Assembly: GCA_963828405.1 (NCBI GenBank)
Contig: CAWHEG010000031.1
Span: forward strand, 1,612,001-1,676,000
Length of the DNA: 64,000 nucleotides
From: JANMJD01 sp963828405
Lineage (GTDB): Bacteria; Actinomycetota; Acidimicrobiia; Acidimicrobiales; Ilumatobacteraceae
Direction: 5' to 3'
In this document: positions 41,486-50,536 of the stretch, one piece after another
Position numbering within the stretch: position 1 is the first letter of the stretch
Layout: each line of letters starts with the position of its first letter
Notes under the pieces: model-generated
What the model was told of the DNA's origin: nothing
Databases searched by the model: none
Seen by the model: the letters and a program-made list of their open reading frames with translations, nothing else
Translations under genes and position numbers: made by a program

Positions 41486-43753
41486 ATGTCGTCCGCCGCA
41501 CCGGCCTTGGTCACAGGCGCGGCCGTTCATCTGCTGGGCATCCGCCACCACGGTCCGGGATCGGCCCGCTCGGTGCTCGCCGCACTCGAGGAGCTCTCGC
41601 CCGAGGTGCTGCTGATCGAGCTGCCCGCCGAGGTGGGCGATCCCGGCGTCGTCTCGCTCGTCGACGACCCCGGGATGGCGCCACCCGTCGCCCTGCTCGG
41701 CTACGTCTCGGAGCACCCCGAGCAGGCGATGTTCCACCCGTTCGCCGCATTCAGCCCGGAGTGGCAGGCGATTCGCTTCGCGTTGCGCCGCCGACTGCCG
41801 ATCCGCGCCATCGACCTCGCCCTCGCCCACACGATGGCCGACCCCGGGGCCCGACGCGAGCCGGCCAGGGATGGGCCCCGGGCCGATCCGATCGCCGAGC
41901 TGGCCCTCGCCGCCGGTGACGACGACGCCGAGCGATGGTGGGAGGACGTCGTCGAGCACCGCAGCTCGGTCGACGGCTTCGCGGCGATCGCCGAGGCGAT
42001 GGCCGCCGTCCGGGCGCAGGCGCCACCGCCGGGCGACCTCGACTCGCGGCGGGAGGCGGCGATGCGCGAGGGGATCCGCGGCGCTCGGCGGGATGGGTTC
42101 CGGCGCATCGCCGTGGTCTGCGGCGCCTGGCACGTGCCCGCCCTCGCCGACGACGTCGTCGCCGCGACGGGGGCCGACGACCGCGCCGTGCTGCGCGGGC
42201 TGGCGAAGGCGAAGGTGACCCTGACGTGGGTGCCATGGACTCATCGGCGACTGCTGTCCCAGGGTGAGCGGGGTGAGGTGTACGGCGCGGGGGTCGGTGC
42301 GCCCGGCTGGTACGCCCACGTCTTCGAGACCTCGGCCGATCACCGCCGCTGGTTCACCAGGGTCGCCGGGCTGCTGCGCGACCGCGACCACCTGGTGTCG
42401 CCCGAACATCTGGTCTCGGCCACCCGCCTGGCCGAGGCGTTGGCAGCCCTCCGGGGCCGGCCCAAGCCGGGTCTGGCCGAGGTCACCGACGCGGCCGGCG
42501 CCGTCCTCGCCGAGGGCCGGGTCGGCCCGCTCGACCTCATCCGCGACCACCTCGTCGTCGGCGACGACCTCGGCCGGGTGCCGAGCCACGCGCCGATGGT
42601 CCCCCTGGCGCGCGATCTCGTCGGCGAGCAGCGCCGGGTTCGTCTCAAACCGCTGGCCGAGGAGCGGACCCTCGAGCTCGACCTGCGCCTGCCGCTCGGC
42701 AGGAGTCGTTCGCGTCTCCTCCACCGGCTGTGGGCGATCGGTCTGGGGTGGGGGCGGCCCGAGGAGGGCCGGGGGAGCTCCGGCTCGTTCCGTGAGACGT
42801 GGCGCCTGGCGTGGGAGCCCGAGATGTCCGTGCGCCTGATCGAGATGAGCGCCTACGGCACGACCGTCGAGCATGCCGCCGAGGCCCGGCTGCTCGAACG
42901 CGCCGAGGGCTCGACGGTGCTCGCCGACCTGGTCGCCCTCGCCGAGATGGCGCTGCTCGCCGATCTCCCGGGCAGTCTCCGGCCGCTGCTCGAGCGCATC
43001 TCGGGCCATGCCGCCCGGCAGGTGGACGTCGGTGGGTTGCTCGACGTCCTCGGGCCGCTCGCCCGCATCAGGCGGTACGGCGACGTGCGTGGCACCGATG
43101 CGGCCGGACTCGCCGACCTGTTCGACGGCGTGGTCGAACGGGCGTGCGTCGGACTGGCGCCGGCATGCAGGTCGCTCGACGACGACTCGTCGGCGGCGAT
43201 GGCCGACCGACTGACGGCGACACAGGCGGCGCTCGCCCTGGTCGACCATCCGGCTCGCGACGGTGCATGGCGGCGGGCGCTGATCGAGCTGGCGACGGCC
43301 CCCTCGACCAACGGGGTGATCGTCGGGCGGGCGGTGCGCCTGCTGGCCGACGCCGAGGCGATCGCCGTCGACGAGGTGGAAGCGGCGCTGTCGCGGGCGT
43401 TGTCGTTCGGCACCCCCGCACCGGCCGGAGCGGCGTTCGTCGACGGTTTCCTCGCCGGCGCCGGCACCGTGCTGATCCACGACGCGGCCCTGCTCGGCCT
43501 GATCGACGGGTGGCTGGCCACGCTCGCCGACGACACCTTCGACGATGTCGTCGCCCTGCTGAGGCGAACGTTCGGTGCCTTCGAGGCGGCCGAACGCCGG
43601 CACCTCGGCGAGTTGGTCTCCGGCCGGGGCGACGGCCGGCCGGCCGCACCGTTCGGGTGGGACCTCGACGAGCGGCGCGTCGCCGCCGGGTTGGCCACCC
43701 TGGCCGAGCTGCTCGGCCTGCCGGGCCGCCCGGGCACCGGGGGCACCCGGTGA
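41486..43753 (+). CDS. DUF5682-like protein with EreA/TraB-like N-terminus (YehM-like)
   Basis: 755 residues from ATG 41486, seven bases after the MoxR stop. The N-terminal VHLLGIRHHGPGSARS (GIRHHGPGS at 18-26) followed by ELSPEVLLIELPAEVGDPG and a second His motif (FRRIAVVCGAWHVPALADDV) recalls the ChaN/EreA/TraB fold, with H-H-G and E-x-P and W-H pairs as metal or catalytic sites. The long C-terminal half is helical with no recognisable motifs. Homologous proteins lie between MoxR and VWA genes in many bacteria; the reaction is unknown. It overlaps the VWA gene by four bases. Confidence 0.8.
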   Translation: MSSAAPALVTGAAVHLLGIRHHGPGSARSVLAALEELSPEVLLIELPAEVGDPGVVSLVDDPGMAPPVALLGYVSEHPEQAMFHPFAAFSPEWQAIRFALRRRLPIRAIDLALAHTMADPGARREPARDGPRADPIAELALAAGDDDAERWWEDVVEHRSSVDGFAAIAEAMAAVRAQAPPPGDLDSRREAAMREGIRGARRDGFRRIAVVCGAWHVPALADDVVAATGADDRAVLRGLAKAKVTLTWVPWTHRRLLSQGERGEVYGAGVGAPGWYAHVFETSADHRRWFTRVAGLLRDRDHLVSPEHLVSATRLAEALAALRGRPKPGLAEVTDAAGAVLAEGRVGPLDLIRDHLVVGDDLGRVPSHAPMVPLARDLVGEQRRVRLKPLAEERTLELDLRLPLGRSRSRLLHRLWAIGLGWGRPEEGRGSSGSFRETWRLAWEPEMSVRLIEMSAYGTTVEHAAEARLLERAEGSTVLADLVALAEMALLADLPGSLRPLLERISGHAARQVDVGGLLDVLGPLARIRRYGDVRGTDAAGLADLFDGVVERACVGLAPACRSLDDDSSAAMADRLTATQAALALVDHPARDGAWRRALIELATAPSTNGVIVGRAVRLLADAEAIAVDEVEAALSRALSFGTPAPAGAAFVDGFLAGAGTVLIHDAALLGLIDGWLATLADDTFDDVVALLRRTFGAFEAAERRHLGELVSGRGDGRPAAPFGWDLDERRVAAGLATLAELLGLPGRPGTGGTR

Positions 43754-44940
43754 ACCGGGTCCCCGAGACCGAGCGGCTGCGGCGGTGGCGGTTGGTGCTC
43801 GGTGGCGGCGACGACGGCACCGGAGCGCGGCTGGGTGGCGACGACGTCCGTGTCGACGCCGCCCTTGCCGCCGTCTACGACCGGCCGCCGCCCGGGCGCG
43901 GCGGCTCCCGCCGCCAGGGCGGCCTCGGCGCCTCGGCACCGGCGGTCAATCGATGGCTGGGCGACATCCGGCGCTACTTCCCGGCGAGCGTGGTCCAGGT
44001 GATGCAGCGCGACGCCATCGACCGGTTCGGCCTGAAGCGCCTGCTGCTCGAACCCGAGACGCTCGCCTCGCTGGAGCCCGACATCCACCTCGTCGCCACG
44101 CTGCTCGAGCTGAAGCACCTGATCCCCGAGACCGCCAGGGCGACGGCGCGCCAGGTGGTCGGACAGGTGACGAAGGAGGTCGAGGCGCGCATCGCCGACC
44201 ACACCCGCCAGGCGGTGAGTGGTGCCCTCGACCGGGCGAGAAGGGTTCAGCGCCCCCGACCCGCCGATGTCGACTGGAACCGCACGATCCAGGCGAACCT
44301 GCGCCACTACCTGCCCGAGTACCGCACGGTGGTGCCCGAACGGCTGATCGGCCATGGTCGCCGCCAGGCGATGGTCGAGCGCGAGATCGTGCTGGCGATC
44401 GACCAGAGCGGCTCGATGGCCACCTCGGTCGTCTATGCCGGGATCTTCGGCGCGGTGCTCGCCTCGATCCGCACGCTGAAGACGTCGGTCGTCGCCTTCG
44501 ACACGGCGATCGCCGATCTCACCGACCGGCTCGACGATCCCGTGGACGTGCTGTTCGGTGTGCAGATGGGCGGCGGTACCGACATCGCCGGAGCCGTGGG
44601 CTACTGCGACCGCCTGATCGAGCGGCCGGCGAGTTCGGTGCTCGTGCTGCTCAGCGACCTGCACGAGGGCGGGGTGCGCGACGAGCTCACCCGGCGGATC
44701 GGCGACCTGGTCCGCCGGGGGGTGACGTGCGTCGTGCTGCTCGCGCTCAGCGACGACGGCGCCCCGGCCTACGACCGGACCCAGGCCGCCGCGCTGGCCG
44801 ACCTCGGCGTCGCCGCCTTCGCCTGCACTCCCGATCGCTTCCCCGACCTGCTCGCCGCGGCGATCGACGGGCGTGATCTCGCCCGATGGGCGGGTGCCCA
44901 TGGTCTGGTCACCGCAGCGACGACCCGCGAGTCGGGCTGA
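43750..44940 (+). CDS. VWA domain protein with intact MIDAS site (YehP-like)
   Basis: 396 residues from a GTG overlapping the preceding stop (GTGA). The N-terminal part is helical and includes DIRRYFPASVVQVMQRDAI and a basic segment. The VWA domain starts with IVLAIDQSGSM, the MIDAS motif D-x-S-G-S at residues 218-222, with the remaining metal ligands in MGGGTDIAGA and LLSDLHEGG. It would bind a ligand or the MoxR ring through a divalent metal. It is the last gene of the cluster; a hairpin follows the stop. Confidence 0.88.
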   Translation: MNRVPETERLRRWRLVLGGGDDGTGARLGGDDVRVDAALAAVYDRPPPGRGGSRRQGGLGASAPAVNRWLGDIRRYFPASVVQVMQRDAIDRFGLKRLLLEPETLASLEPDIHLVATLLELKHLIPETARATARQVVGQVTKEVEARIADHTRQAVSGALDRARRVQRPRPADVDWNRTIQANLRHYLPEYRTVVPERLIGHGRRQAMVEREIVLAIDQSGSMATSVVYAGIFGAVLASIRTLKTSVVAFDTAIADLTDRLDDPVDVLFGVQMGGGTDIAGAVGYCDRLIERPASSVLVLLSDLHEGGVRDELTRRIGDLVRRGVTCVVLLALSDDGAPAYDRTQAAALADLGVAAFACTPDRFPDLLAAAIDGRDLARWAGAHGLVTAATTRESG

Positions 44941-44941
44941 C

Positions 44942-44965
44942 CGGGCTCAGCCGCTGACGAGCCCG
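44942..44965. terminator. Hairpin at the end of the VWA gene
   Basis: Perfect arms CGGGCTC and GAGCCCG with a 10-base loop, starting two bases after the VWA stop and overlapping the end of the convergent hydrolase gene. It may end transcription of both. Confidence 0.5.
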
Positions 44966-45633
44966 TCGAGGAAGGCGATCATCCGCGGTACGACGTCGGG
45001 GTTGTCGGCGAACATCCCGGTGCCGTGGCCGTCACCCGCCACGATGACGGCCTCGACGCCCAGCAGCCCGGCCAGAGCCCGTGTCGAGTCGGCGTAGGTG
45101 GTGTCGCCCTCGGCGGCGAGCAGCATCACCGGCGCGGCGATCTTCGGCGCGGCGGCTGTGGCGTCCATGGCGAACGAGACCTGCGGGGGCGACAGGGCGA
45201 TCACCCCGGCGACGGGGCGCTGTGCGGCGGCCACGAGCACCGAGGTGCCGCCCATCGATGAGCCGATCAGGGCGACCCGTTCGATCCCCTGCTCCTCGAG
45301 CCACCCGGCGGCGGCGAGGATGTCGACGTCCTGATCGGTCCGGCGTTCGCCGGTGGAGCTGCCCGTTCCCCGGAGGTCGACCAGCAGCACCCGGTAGCCG
45401 GCTGCGGCGATCTGCGCGCCGGCTCCGTACCAGTTCGAGCGATTGGCGTTGGCGCCGTGGACGACGACCACGCCGAAGGTGCCCGATCCGACGACGGTGG
45501 CCTCGAGCACCTCCCCGTCGGGCGTCGGGATGGTGACCGTCTCCGAGCCGGCGGGGGCTTCCGGTGGTTCGCTTCCGCACGCCGCGCCGGCGAGCAGACA
45601 GGTCATCGTCACGGCCACCGAACGCGCTCGCAT
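44947..45633 (-). CDS. Secreted alpha/beta-hydrolase lipoprotein
   Basis: 228 residues with a lipoprotein signal (TCLLAGAAC lipobox, Cys about 19). The alpha/beta-hydrolase fold shows VVVVHGANANRSNW (oxyanion region), VDLRGTGSS, the nucleophile elbow ALIGSSMGGTS, an acid in LLAAEGDTTYADS and the catalytic His in AGDGHGTGMF. It likely hydrolyses an ester or a peptide outside the cell. The ATG at 45633 is used; upstream continuation merges into the next gene's antisense. Confidence 0.85.
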   Translation of the reverse strand: MRARSVAVTMTCLLAGAACGSEPPEAPAGSETVTIPTPDGEVLEATVVGSGTFGVVVVHGANANRSNWYGAGAQIAAAGYRVLLVDLRGTGSSTGERRTDQDVDILAAAGWLEEQGIERVALIGSSMGGTSVLVAAAQRPVAGVIALSPPQVSFAMDATAAAPKIAAPVMLLAAEGDTTYADSTRALAGLLGVEAVIVAGDGHGTGMFADNPDVVPRMIAFLDGLVSG

Positions 45634-45686
45634 GCTGCTCACGCTATCGGGTGATCGACCACGCACTGTGGGCGGGCGACGGCCGG

Positions 45687-46958
45687 TCAGCCCTTCTGGG
45701 TGCCGACCTTGAGATCCTTGAACGCCGAGACGGAGTCGATGCCCGGTTCCTTGGGAAGCCCCAGCACCCGTTCGCCGACGATGTTGCGCATCACCTCGTC
45801 GGATCCTCCGGCGATCCTCAGGCCCGGGGCGCCGAGCACCAGCTGGCTCCAGGAGAAGGTGCCCCACTCGCCCGTGTCGGCCTGCAGCCGGGCCCCGAGG
45901 ACCATCGAGGTGAACTCGTTCATCCGCCGCTGGTTGTCGACGAGCGCCATCTTCGAGATCGACATCTCGGGCCCGGGCATCTGGCCCGCCTTGATCCTGG
46001 CCAGCGCCCGTTGGTTGTTGTAGTCGGCCACCCGCATCCGCCCGATCAGGTCGGCCAGCTTGTTGCGCACGACCGGATCGCGGTCGAGGCCGAAGTGGCG
46101 GACCATGGCGATCAGGCGGGCGAGCATCCCGCCGCCCGCCGCGGCCGAGCCGGAATCGCCGGCACCGATCGAGGCCCGCTCGTTCATCAGGGTGGTGAGC
46201 GCCACGTTCCAGCCGTTGTTCACGTCGCCGAGGCGATGGTCGTCGCGCACCCGCACGTCGTTGAAGAAGACCTCGTTGAAGCTGGCGCCACCGGTCATCT
46301 GGCGCAGCGGGCGGATCTCGACGCCGGGCGCGTGCATGTCGACGATGAACCCGGTGAGCCCCTTGTGCTTGGGCAGATCGGGATCGGTGCGGGCGATGAC
46401 CTCGCCGATGTCGGAGTACTGCGCTCCCGACGTCCACACCTTCTGGCCGGTGATCACCCATTCGTCGCCGTCGCGCAGTGCCCGCGTCTGCAGGCTGGCC
46501 AGGTCGCTGCCGGCCCCGGGCTCGGAGAACAGCTGGCAGCCGACGATGTCGGCCCGCCACATCGCCCGCAGGTAGGCCTGCCTGGCCTCCTCGGTGGCAT
46601 GGGCGAGGATCGTCGGGGCGACCATGCCGAGACCGATGCCGAAGAAGCTCTGGTTGGGTGTGCGGTACTCGCGCTCGAGCGCGCCGTAGGCCCGGTCGTA
46701 GGCCGCCGGCAGGCCGCTGCCGCCGTACTGCGGCGGGCCGGCGACCCAGCCGAACCCGGCGTCGAACTTGGTCCGTCGCCACTCCCTGGCCTTGGCCAGC
46801 ATCTCGGCCTCGGTGTCGCGGTTGCGCTCCTCGAACATCGCCAGGTTGTCGGCACCCTCTCCCCAGACGAACGCCTTCTCCGGCTCGCGCCGCTCGGCAT
46901 TGTCATCGAGGAATGCGCGTGCGTCGCGGGCGAACGCGTCGAGGGAGATGTCTGCCAT
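45687..46958 (-). CDS. Acyl-CoA dehydrogenase
   Basis: 423 residues from ATG 46958. The dehydrogenase fold is evident: GCQLFSEPGAGSDLASLQTRAL, GQKVWTSGAQYSDIGEVIARTDP in pieces, TGGASFNEVFFNDVRV and the C-terminal GGSDEVMRNIVGERVLGLPKEPG. The size and the N-terminal region with FGWVAGPPQYGG match the actinobacterial FadE group often linked to sterol or side-chain degradation. ETF is the expected acceptor. It is upstream of the hydrolase gene with 53 bases between, and divergent from the S9 peptidase. Confidence 0.92.
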   Translation of the reverse strand: MADISLDAFARDARAFLDDNAERREPEKAFVWGEGADNLAMFEERNRDTEAEMLAKAREWRRTKFDAGFGWVAGPPQYGGSGLPAAYDRAYGALEREYRTPNQSFFGIGLGMVAPTILAHATEEARQAYLRAMWRADIVGCQLFSEPGAGSDLASLQTRALRDGDEWVITGQKVWTSGAQYSDIGEVIARTDPDLPKHKGLTGFIVDMHAPGVEIRPLRQMTGGASFNEVFFNDVRVRDDHRLGDVNNGWNVALTTLMNERASIGAGDSGSAAAGGGMLARLIAMVRHFGLDRDPVVRNKLADLIGRMRVADYNNQRALARIKAGQMPGPEMSISKMALVDNQRRMNEFTSMVLGARLQADTGEWGTFSWSQLVLGAPGLRIAGGSDEVMRNIVGERVLGLPKEPGIDSVSAFKDLKVGTQKG

Positions 46959-47054
46959 CCGGGCATCGTACCGATCACGCTTGGGCGGCCCAGAGCCCGG
47001 GGCGTACGGTGAAGGGAGCCGCCCCCACCCCGGCGTCCGGCGGCGGGAGGTGAC

Positions 47055-48968
47055 GTGGACGAGATCCCCTACGGGTGTTGGCCCTCGCCGATCACGCCCG
47101 AGATGTTGACCCAGGGCGCGGTCGGTCTGGTCGACGTCTGGGTGTCGCCGTGGGGCGGCGCCCCGGCGACCGTCTGGCTGGAGAGCCGCCCGAGCGAGGC
47201 CGGCCGGCTGCAGCTCGTCGCGATCGGTCCCGACGGCGAACGACGCGACCTGCTTCCGATGGGCTTCAGCGCGCGCAGTGCGGTGCACGAGTACGGCGGC
47301 GGCGCCGCCTGGGTGGAGCACGGCACCGCCTGGTTCGTCAACTGGTCCGACCAGCGCCTCTACCGCCTCGAAGCAGGTGGGGCGCCGGTCGCCCTGACCC
47401 CCGAGCCGGCCGTGCCCCGCGCCCTGCGCTACGCCGACATCCGCCGTTCGCCCGACGGTGGCTGGATCGTCTGCGTCCGCGAGTCGCACCGCGAAGTATC
47501 CCCCTCCGATCCCGCCACCGGTTCCGCGGCCGACGCAGCCGTGGTCAACGAGATCGTCGCCCTGCGCGCCGACGAGCCGTCGGAACCGGTGGTGCTGTTC
47601 TCCGGCAGCGACTTCGTCGCCGCGCCGCGCTTCGCCGACGGCGGGCGTCTGCGCTGGATCGCCTGGGACCATCCGGACATGCCGTGGAACGACACCGTGC
47701 TCCACGAGGCGCCGTTCGACGTGTCCAGCGGCCGGATCGGCCCGCCGAGCCGACTGGCCGACGGGGCGTCGATGATGCAGCCCGTCGGCGACCACGTGAT
47801 CAGCGATCGCTCCGACTTCTGGAACGTCTGGCGCATCGGCGGCGATGACGCGGCCGCGGCCGAGCCGCGGCACGTCTGCCCGGTCGTCGCCGAGATGAGC
47901 GGGCCGGCGTGGGTGTTCGGCGAGCGGGACTACGTCGTCGCGGGCGACGGCCGGGTCGCCTTCGCCGTCGGCTCCACCGTCCACGTCGGCCCGGCGGCCG
48001 TGGCGACCGCGGCCGCCGGATTCGACCACTGGGTGCTCGACGGTTCCGAGGTGACCGCCATCGCCCGGTTCGTCGACCGTGATGCCGAGATCGTCCGATT
48101 CGACCTCGCCGACCCGGCCGGATGGACGGTCGTCGTGCCCGGGCGGGTGCTTCCACTCGGCTCGGACGACCTGTCGCGTCCCGAGGCGATCGAGTACCCG
48201 ACCGCCGGCGGAGAAGCGGTTGCCTACGGCTGGTTCTACCCGCCCGCCAATGCCTCGGTCCGCGGTCCGCACGCGGAGCGCCCCCCGCTCGTCGTGATGA
48301 TCCACGGCGGGCCGACGTCGGAGTCGGTGCCGTTCTTCGCGCTCGCCAAGCAGTTCTGGACGAGCCGTGGCTTCGCCGTCGTCGACGTCAACCACCGCGG
48401 CTCGACGGGCTTCGGTCGCCAGTTCCGCGATCTCCTCGACGGTGCCTGGGGCATCGTCGACGTCGAGGACTGCTGTGCCGCCGCCCGGTATCTCGCAGCA
48501 CTCGGGCTGGTCGACCCGACCAGGATGGTGATCCGCGGCGGCTCGGCCGGGGGGTTCACCGTGCTCGCTGCGATGGCCTTCGCCGACGTGTTCGCCGCCG
48601 GGGCCAGCTCGTACGGGATCGCCGACCTCGCAGTGCTGGCGGCCGACACCCACAAGTTCGAGGCCCGCTACTGCGACCGCCTCATCGGTCCGTGGCCGGC
48701 CGTCCGCGACGTCTACGAGGCCCGTTCGCCGATCCACCACCTCGACGCCTTCGACCGCCCGTTGATCGTCTTCCAGGGCCTCGACGACATGGTCGTGCCG
48801 CCGAACCAGAGTGAGATGATCGTCGCCGCCCTGCGGGCCAAGGGCGTCGAATGCGAGTACCACACCTACGCGGGCGAGGGCCACGGGTTCCGCAAGGCGG
48901 AGACCATCGTCGACTCCCTCACAGCCGAACTGGACTTCTACCGCCGCGTGCTCCGGCTTGGCGGGTGA
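47055..48968 (+). CDS. S9-family (prolyl oligopeptidase-type) peptidase
   Basis: 637 residues with an N-terminal beta-propeller-like part and a C-terminal alpha/beta-hydrolase domain. The catalytic triad is visible: Ser in RGGSAGGFTVLAAMAF, Asp in FQGLDDMVVPPNQSE, and His in GEGHGFRKAE. FAVVDVNHRGSTGFGRQFRD is typical of S9C acylaminoacyl peptidases. There is no signal peptide, so it is cytosolic and probably degrades short peptides. GTG start at 47055 follows GGGAGG at a suitable distance. Confidence 0.9.
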   Translation: MDEIPYGCWPSPITPEMLTQGAVGLVDVWVSPWGGAPATVWLESRPSEAGRLQLVAIGPDGERRDLLPMGFSARSAVHEYGGGAAWVEHGTAWFVNWSDQRLYRLEAGGAPVALTPEPAVPRALRYADIRRSPDGGWIVCVRESHREVSPSDPATGSAADAAVVNEIVALRADEPSEPVVLFSGSDFVAAPRFADGGRLRWIAWDHPDMPWNDTVLHEAPFDVSSGRIGPPSRLADGASMMQPVGDHVISDRSDFWNVWRIGGDDAAAAEPRHVCPVVAEMSGPAWVFGERDYVVAGDGRVAFAVGSTVHVGPAAVATAAAGFDHWVLDGSEVTAIARFVDRDAEIVRFDLADPAGWTVVVPGRVLPLGSDDLSRPEAIEYPTAGGEAVAYGWFYPPANASVRGPHAERPPLVVMIHGGPTSESVPFFALAKQFWTSRGFAVVDVNHRGSTGFGRQFRDLLDGAWGIVDVEDCCAAARYLAALGLVDPTRMVIRGGSAGGFTVLAAMAFADVFAAGASSYGIADLAVLAADTHKFEARYCDRLIGPWPAVRDVYEARSPIHHLDAFDRPLIVFQGLDDMVVPPNQSEMIVAALRAKGVECEYHTYAGEGHGFRKAETIVDSLTAELDFYRRVLRLGG

Positions 48969-48969
48969 T

Positions 48970-49929
48970 TCACAGCCAGCCCCGGCGGCGGAAGGTGCGG
49001 TACAGGACCGTGCCGAGCAGGAGCATCATCCCGAGGGCCATCGGGTAGCCGATCTGCCATTCCAGCTCGGGCATGTTGGTGAAGTTCATTCCGTAGATCC
49101 CCGAGATCAGGGCGGCGCCGAAGAGGATCGACCCCCAGGCGGTGAGCTTCTTCATCACCAGGTTCATCTGGTTGGACATGATCGCCAGGTGGACCTCGAA
49201 GGCGTTGCCGAGGAGCTCGCGCTGGGTGTCGATCTGTTCGACGACGCGCAGGATGTGGTCGTGGACGTCGGCGAAGCGCAGTTCGGTCTCGGCATCGCCG
49301 GCAAGGCCGCCGTCGAGGCCCCGACGCAGTTCGTTGATCAGGTCGCGGGTCGGGGCGACGACGCGGCGCAGTTCGAGCAGCGACCGCCTGAGTCGCAGCA
49401 CCTCGGGTTCGAGTCGTTCGGGTCGCGACGCCTCCGGGATGAGCACGAGGTCCTCGACGTTCTCGACGCCGGCGCGCAGCTCGTCGGCTCGGTCCTCGTG
49501 CCCGTCGACGAGGGCGTCGAAGATCAGGTAGACGAGGTGTGACACCTGCCGGTGGCCCGGGTGGGCGTCCAGCCGTTCACGGACCGGGGCCGGATCCCAC
49601 ACCCTGCCGTCGGCGTTGGCGCTGCGCACCGTGACGATCCAGGTCGCGCCGAGGAACATCGTCACCTTGCTCAGCCGGGCGTCATAGGTCAGGGCGAAGG
49701 CGTGGGCCGGGAACCGGTCGAACGTCGGGCGCTCACCGGACTGCAGCGCGCCTTCGAGGGCGAGCGGGTGGAGCGAGAACTCCTCGGCGACGAGGTGCAG
49801 CTCACCGGGGGTCGGATCGGCGATGTCGACCCAGATCAGGCAGGCACCGTCGGCGACCCGATCGGAGATCGCCTCGGTGGCGATGTCGACGACGCGCCCG
49901 TCGTCCTCGTAGCTGCGGGTCTCGATCAC
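48970..49929 (-). CDS. corA: CorA-family magnesium/metal-ion transporter
   Basis: 319 residues: a long helical cytosolic domain and two C-terminal membrane helices. The signature GMN is present in SGIYGMNFTNMPELEW at the end of the first helix, and MVRSxxx-type positive clusters end the protein (RTFRRRGWL). It forms a pentameric channel for Mg2+ (or Co2+/Ni2+). GTG start at 49929. It lies convergent with the S9 peptidase, the stops one base apart, and divergent from the NifU-N gene. Confidence 0.92.
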   Translation of the reverse strand: MIETRSYEDDGRVVDIATEAISDRVADGACLIWVDIADPTPGELHLVAEEFSLHPLALEGALQSGERPTFDRFPAHAFALTYDARLSKVTMFLGATWIVTVRSANADGRVWDPAPVRERLDAHPGHRQVSHLVYLIFDALVDGHEDRADELRAGVENVEDLVLIPEASRPERLEPEVLRLRRSLLELRRVVAPTRDLINELRRGLDGGLAGDAETELRFADVHDHILRVVEQIDTQRELLGNAFEVHLAIMSNQMNLVMKKLTAWGSILFGAALISGIYGMNFTNMPELEWQIGYPMALGMMLLLGTVLYRTFRRRGWL

Positions 49930-49982
49930 GTCGTGGATCGTAGATGCCTGACCGCGGATCGGCGCTGGCTAGCGTGGTCGCC

Positions 49983-50450
49983 ATGGGACAGCCGGTAGCC
50001 GTCGTCGAGAAGCCGTGCCGCGTGCCGAGCATGGTGCGCTTCGAAGCCAATCGCAATCTGACCGGGATGGGCCACGAGACGTTCCACTCGATCCGCCAGG
50101 CCGTGGGCGTGACACCGTCGGCCGAACTGGCCCGCCGCCTGTTCGCCACCGGCCGGGTCGACTCCGTCCACGTCTTCGCCAACATCATCACCATCGATCT
50201 GGCCAAGGGCTACACCGCCGACGGCCTCGCCGACGTGGTGCGCGATCTGTACCAGTACTGGCGCCCGGGGATGGTCCCGCCGGCGTTCGAGGACGCCGTG
50301 GAGGAGGCTCCCGCGGACGCCCCGGCGCCGGCGGCCGGTGACGGCGGCAGCGAGACGGCCCTCTCCGCCGCGGCCAAGCGGGTGCCCGCCCACCTGCTCG
50401 AGCGCAGCCGCCTGGCCCGCGAGCGTTGGAAGGTGCAGAACGGCGGGTGA
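49983..50450 (+). CDS. NifU N-terminal-like (Nfu_N) domain protein
   Basis: 155 residues from ATG 49983. The first 90 residues (RFEANRNLTGMGHETFHS, PSAELARRLFATGRVDSVHVFANIITIDLAKG in pieces) match the NifU/Nfu N-terminal fold found in iron-sulfur scaffold proteins. The Cys-containing C-terminal Nfu domain is missing, and a disordered acidic/Ala-rich linker and a basic end (HLLERSRLARERWKVQNGG) follow. Such stand-alone Nfu_N proteins occur in actinobacteria with unknown function. An earlier ATG at 49944 is possible. Confidence 0.75.
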   Translation: MGQPVAVVEKPCRVPSMVRFEANRNLTGMGHETFHSIRQAVGVTPSAELARRLFATGRVDSVHVFANIITIDLAKGYTADGLADVVRDLYQYWRPGMVPPAFEDAVEEAPADAPAPAAGDGGSETALSAAAKRVPAHLLERSRLARERWKVQNGG

Positions 50451-50536
50451 TTCCGTCGTCGCCGGTCACCGCCGTCCCCGCTGGGATCGCGCCCGCTGCG
50501 GGATTCAGTGCTAATCATGGGGGCGGAGATGCCCAG

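Noticed and set aside
41369..43939. Very long open frame on the minus strand (about 856 codons) opposite the DUF5682-like gene
   Set aside because: It is antisense of a well-supported gene, has low-complexity Arg/Gly/Asp-rich text and no domain; high-GC DNA often leaves such frames open.
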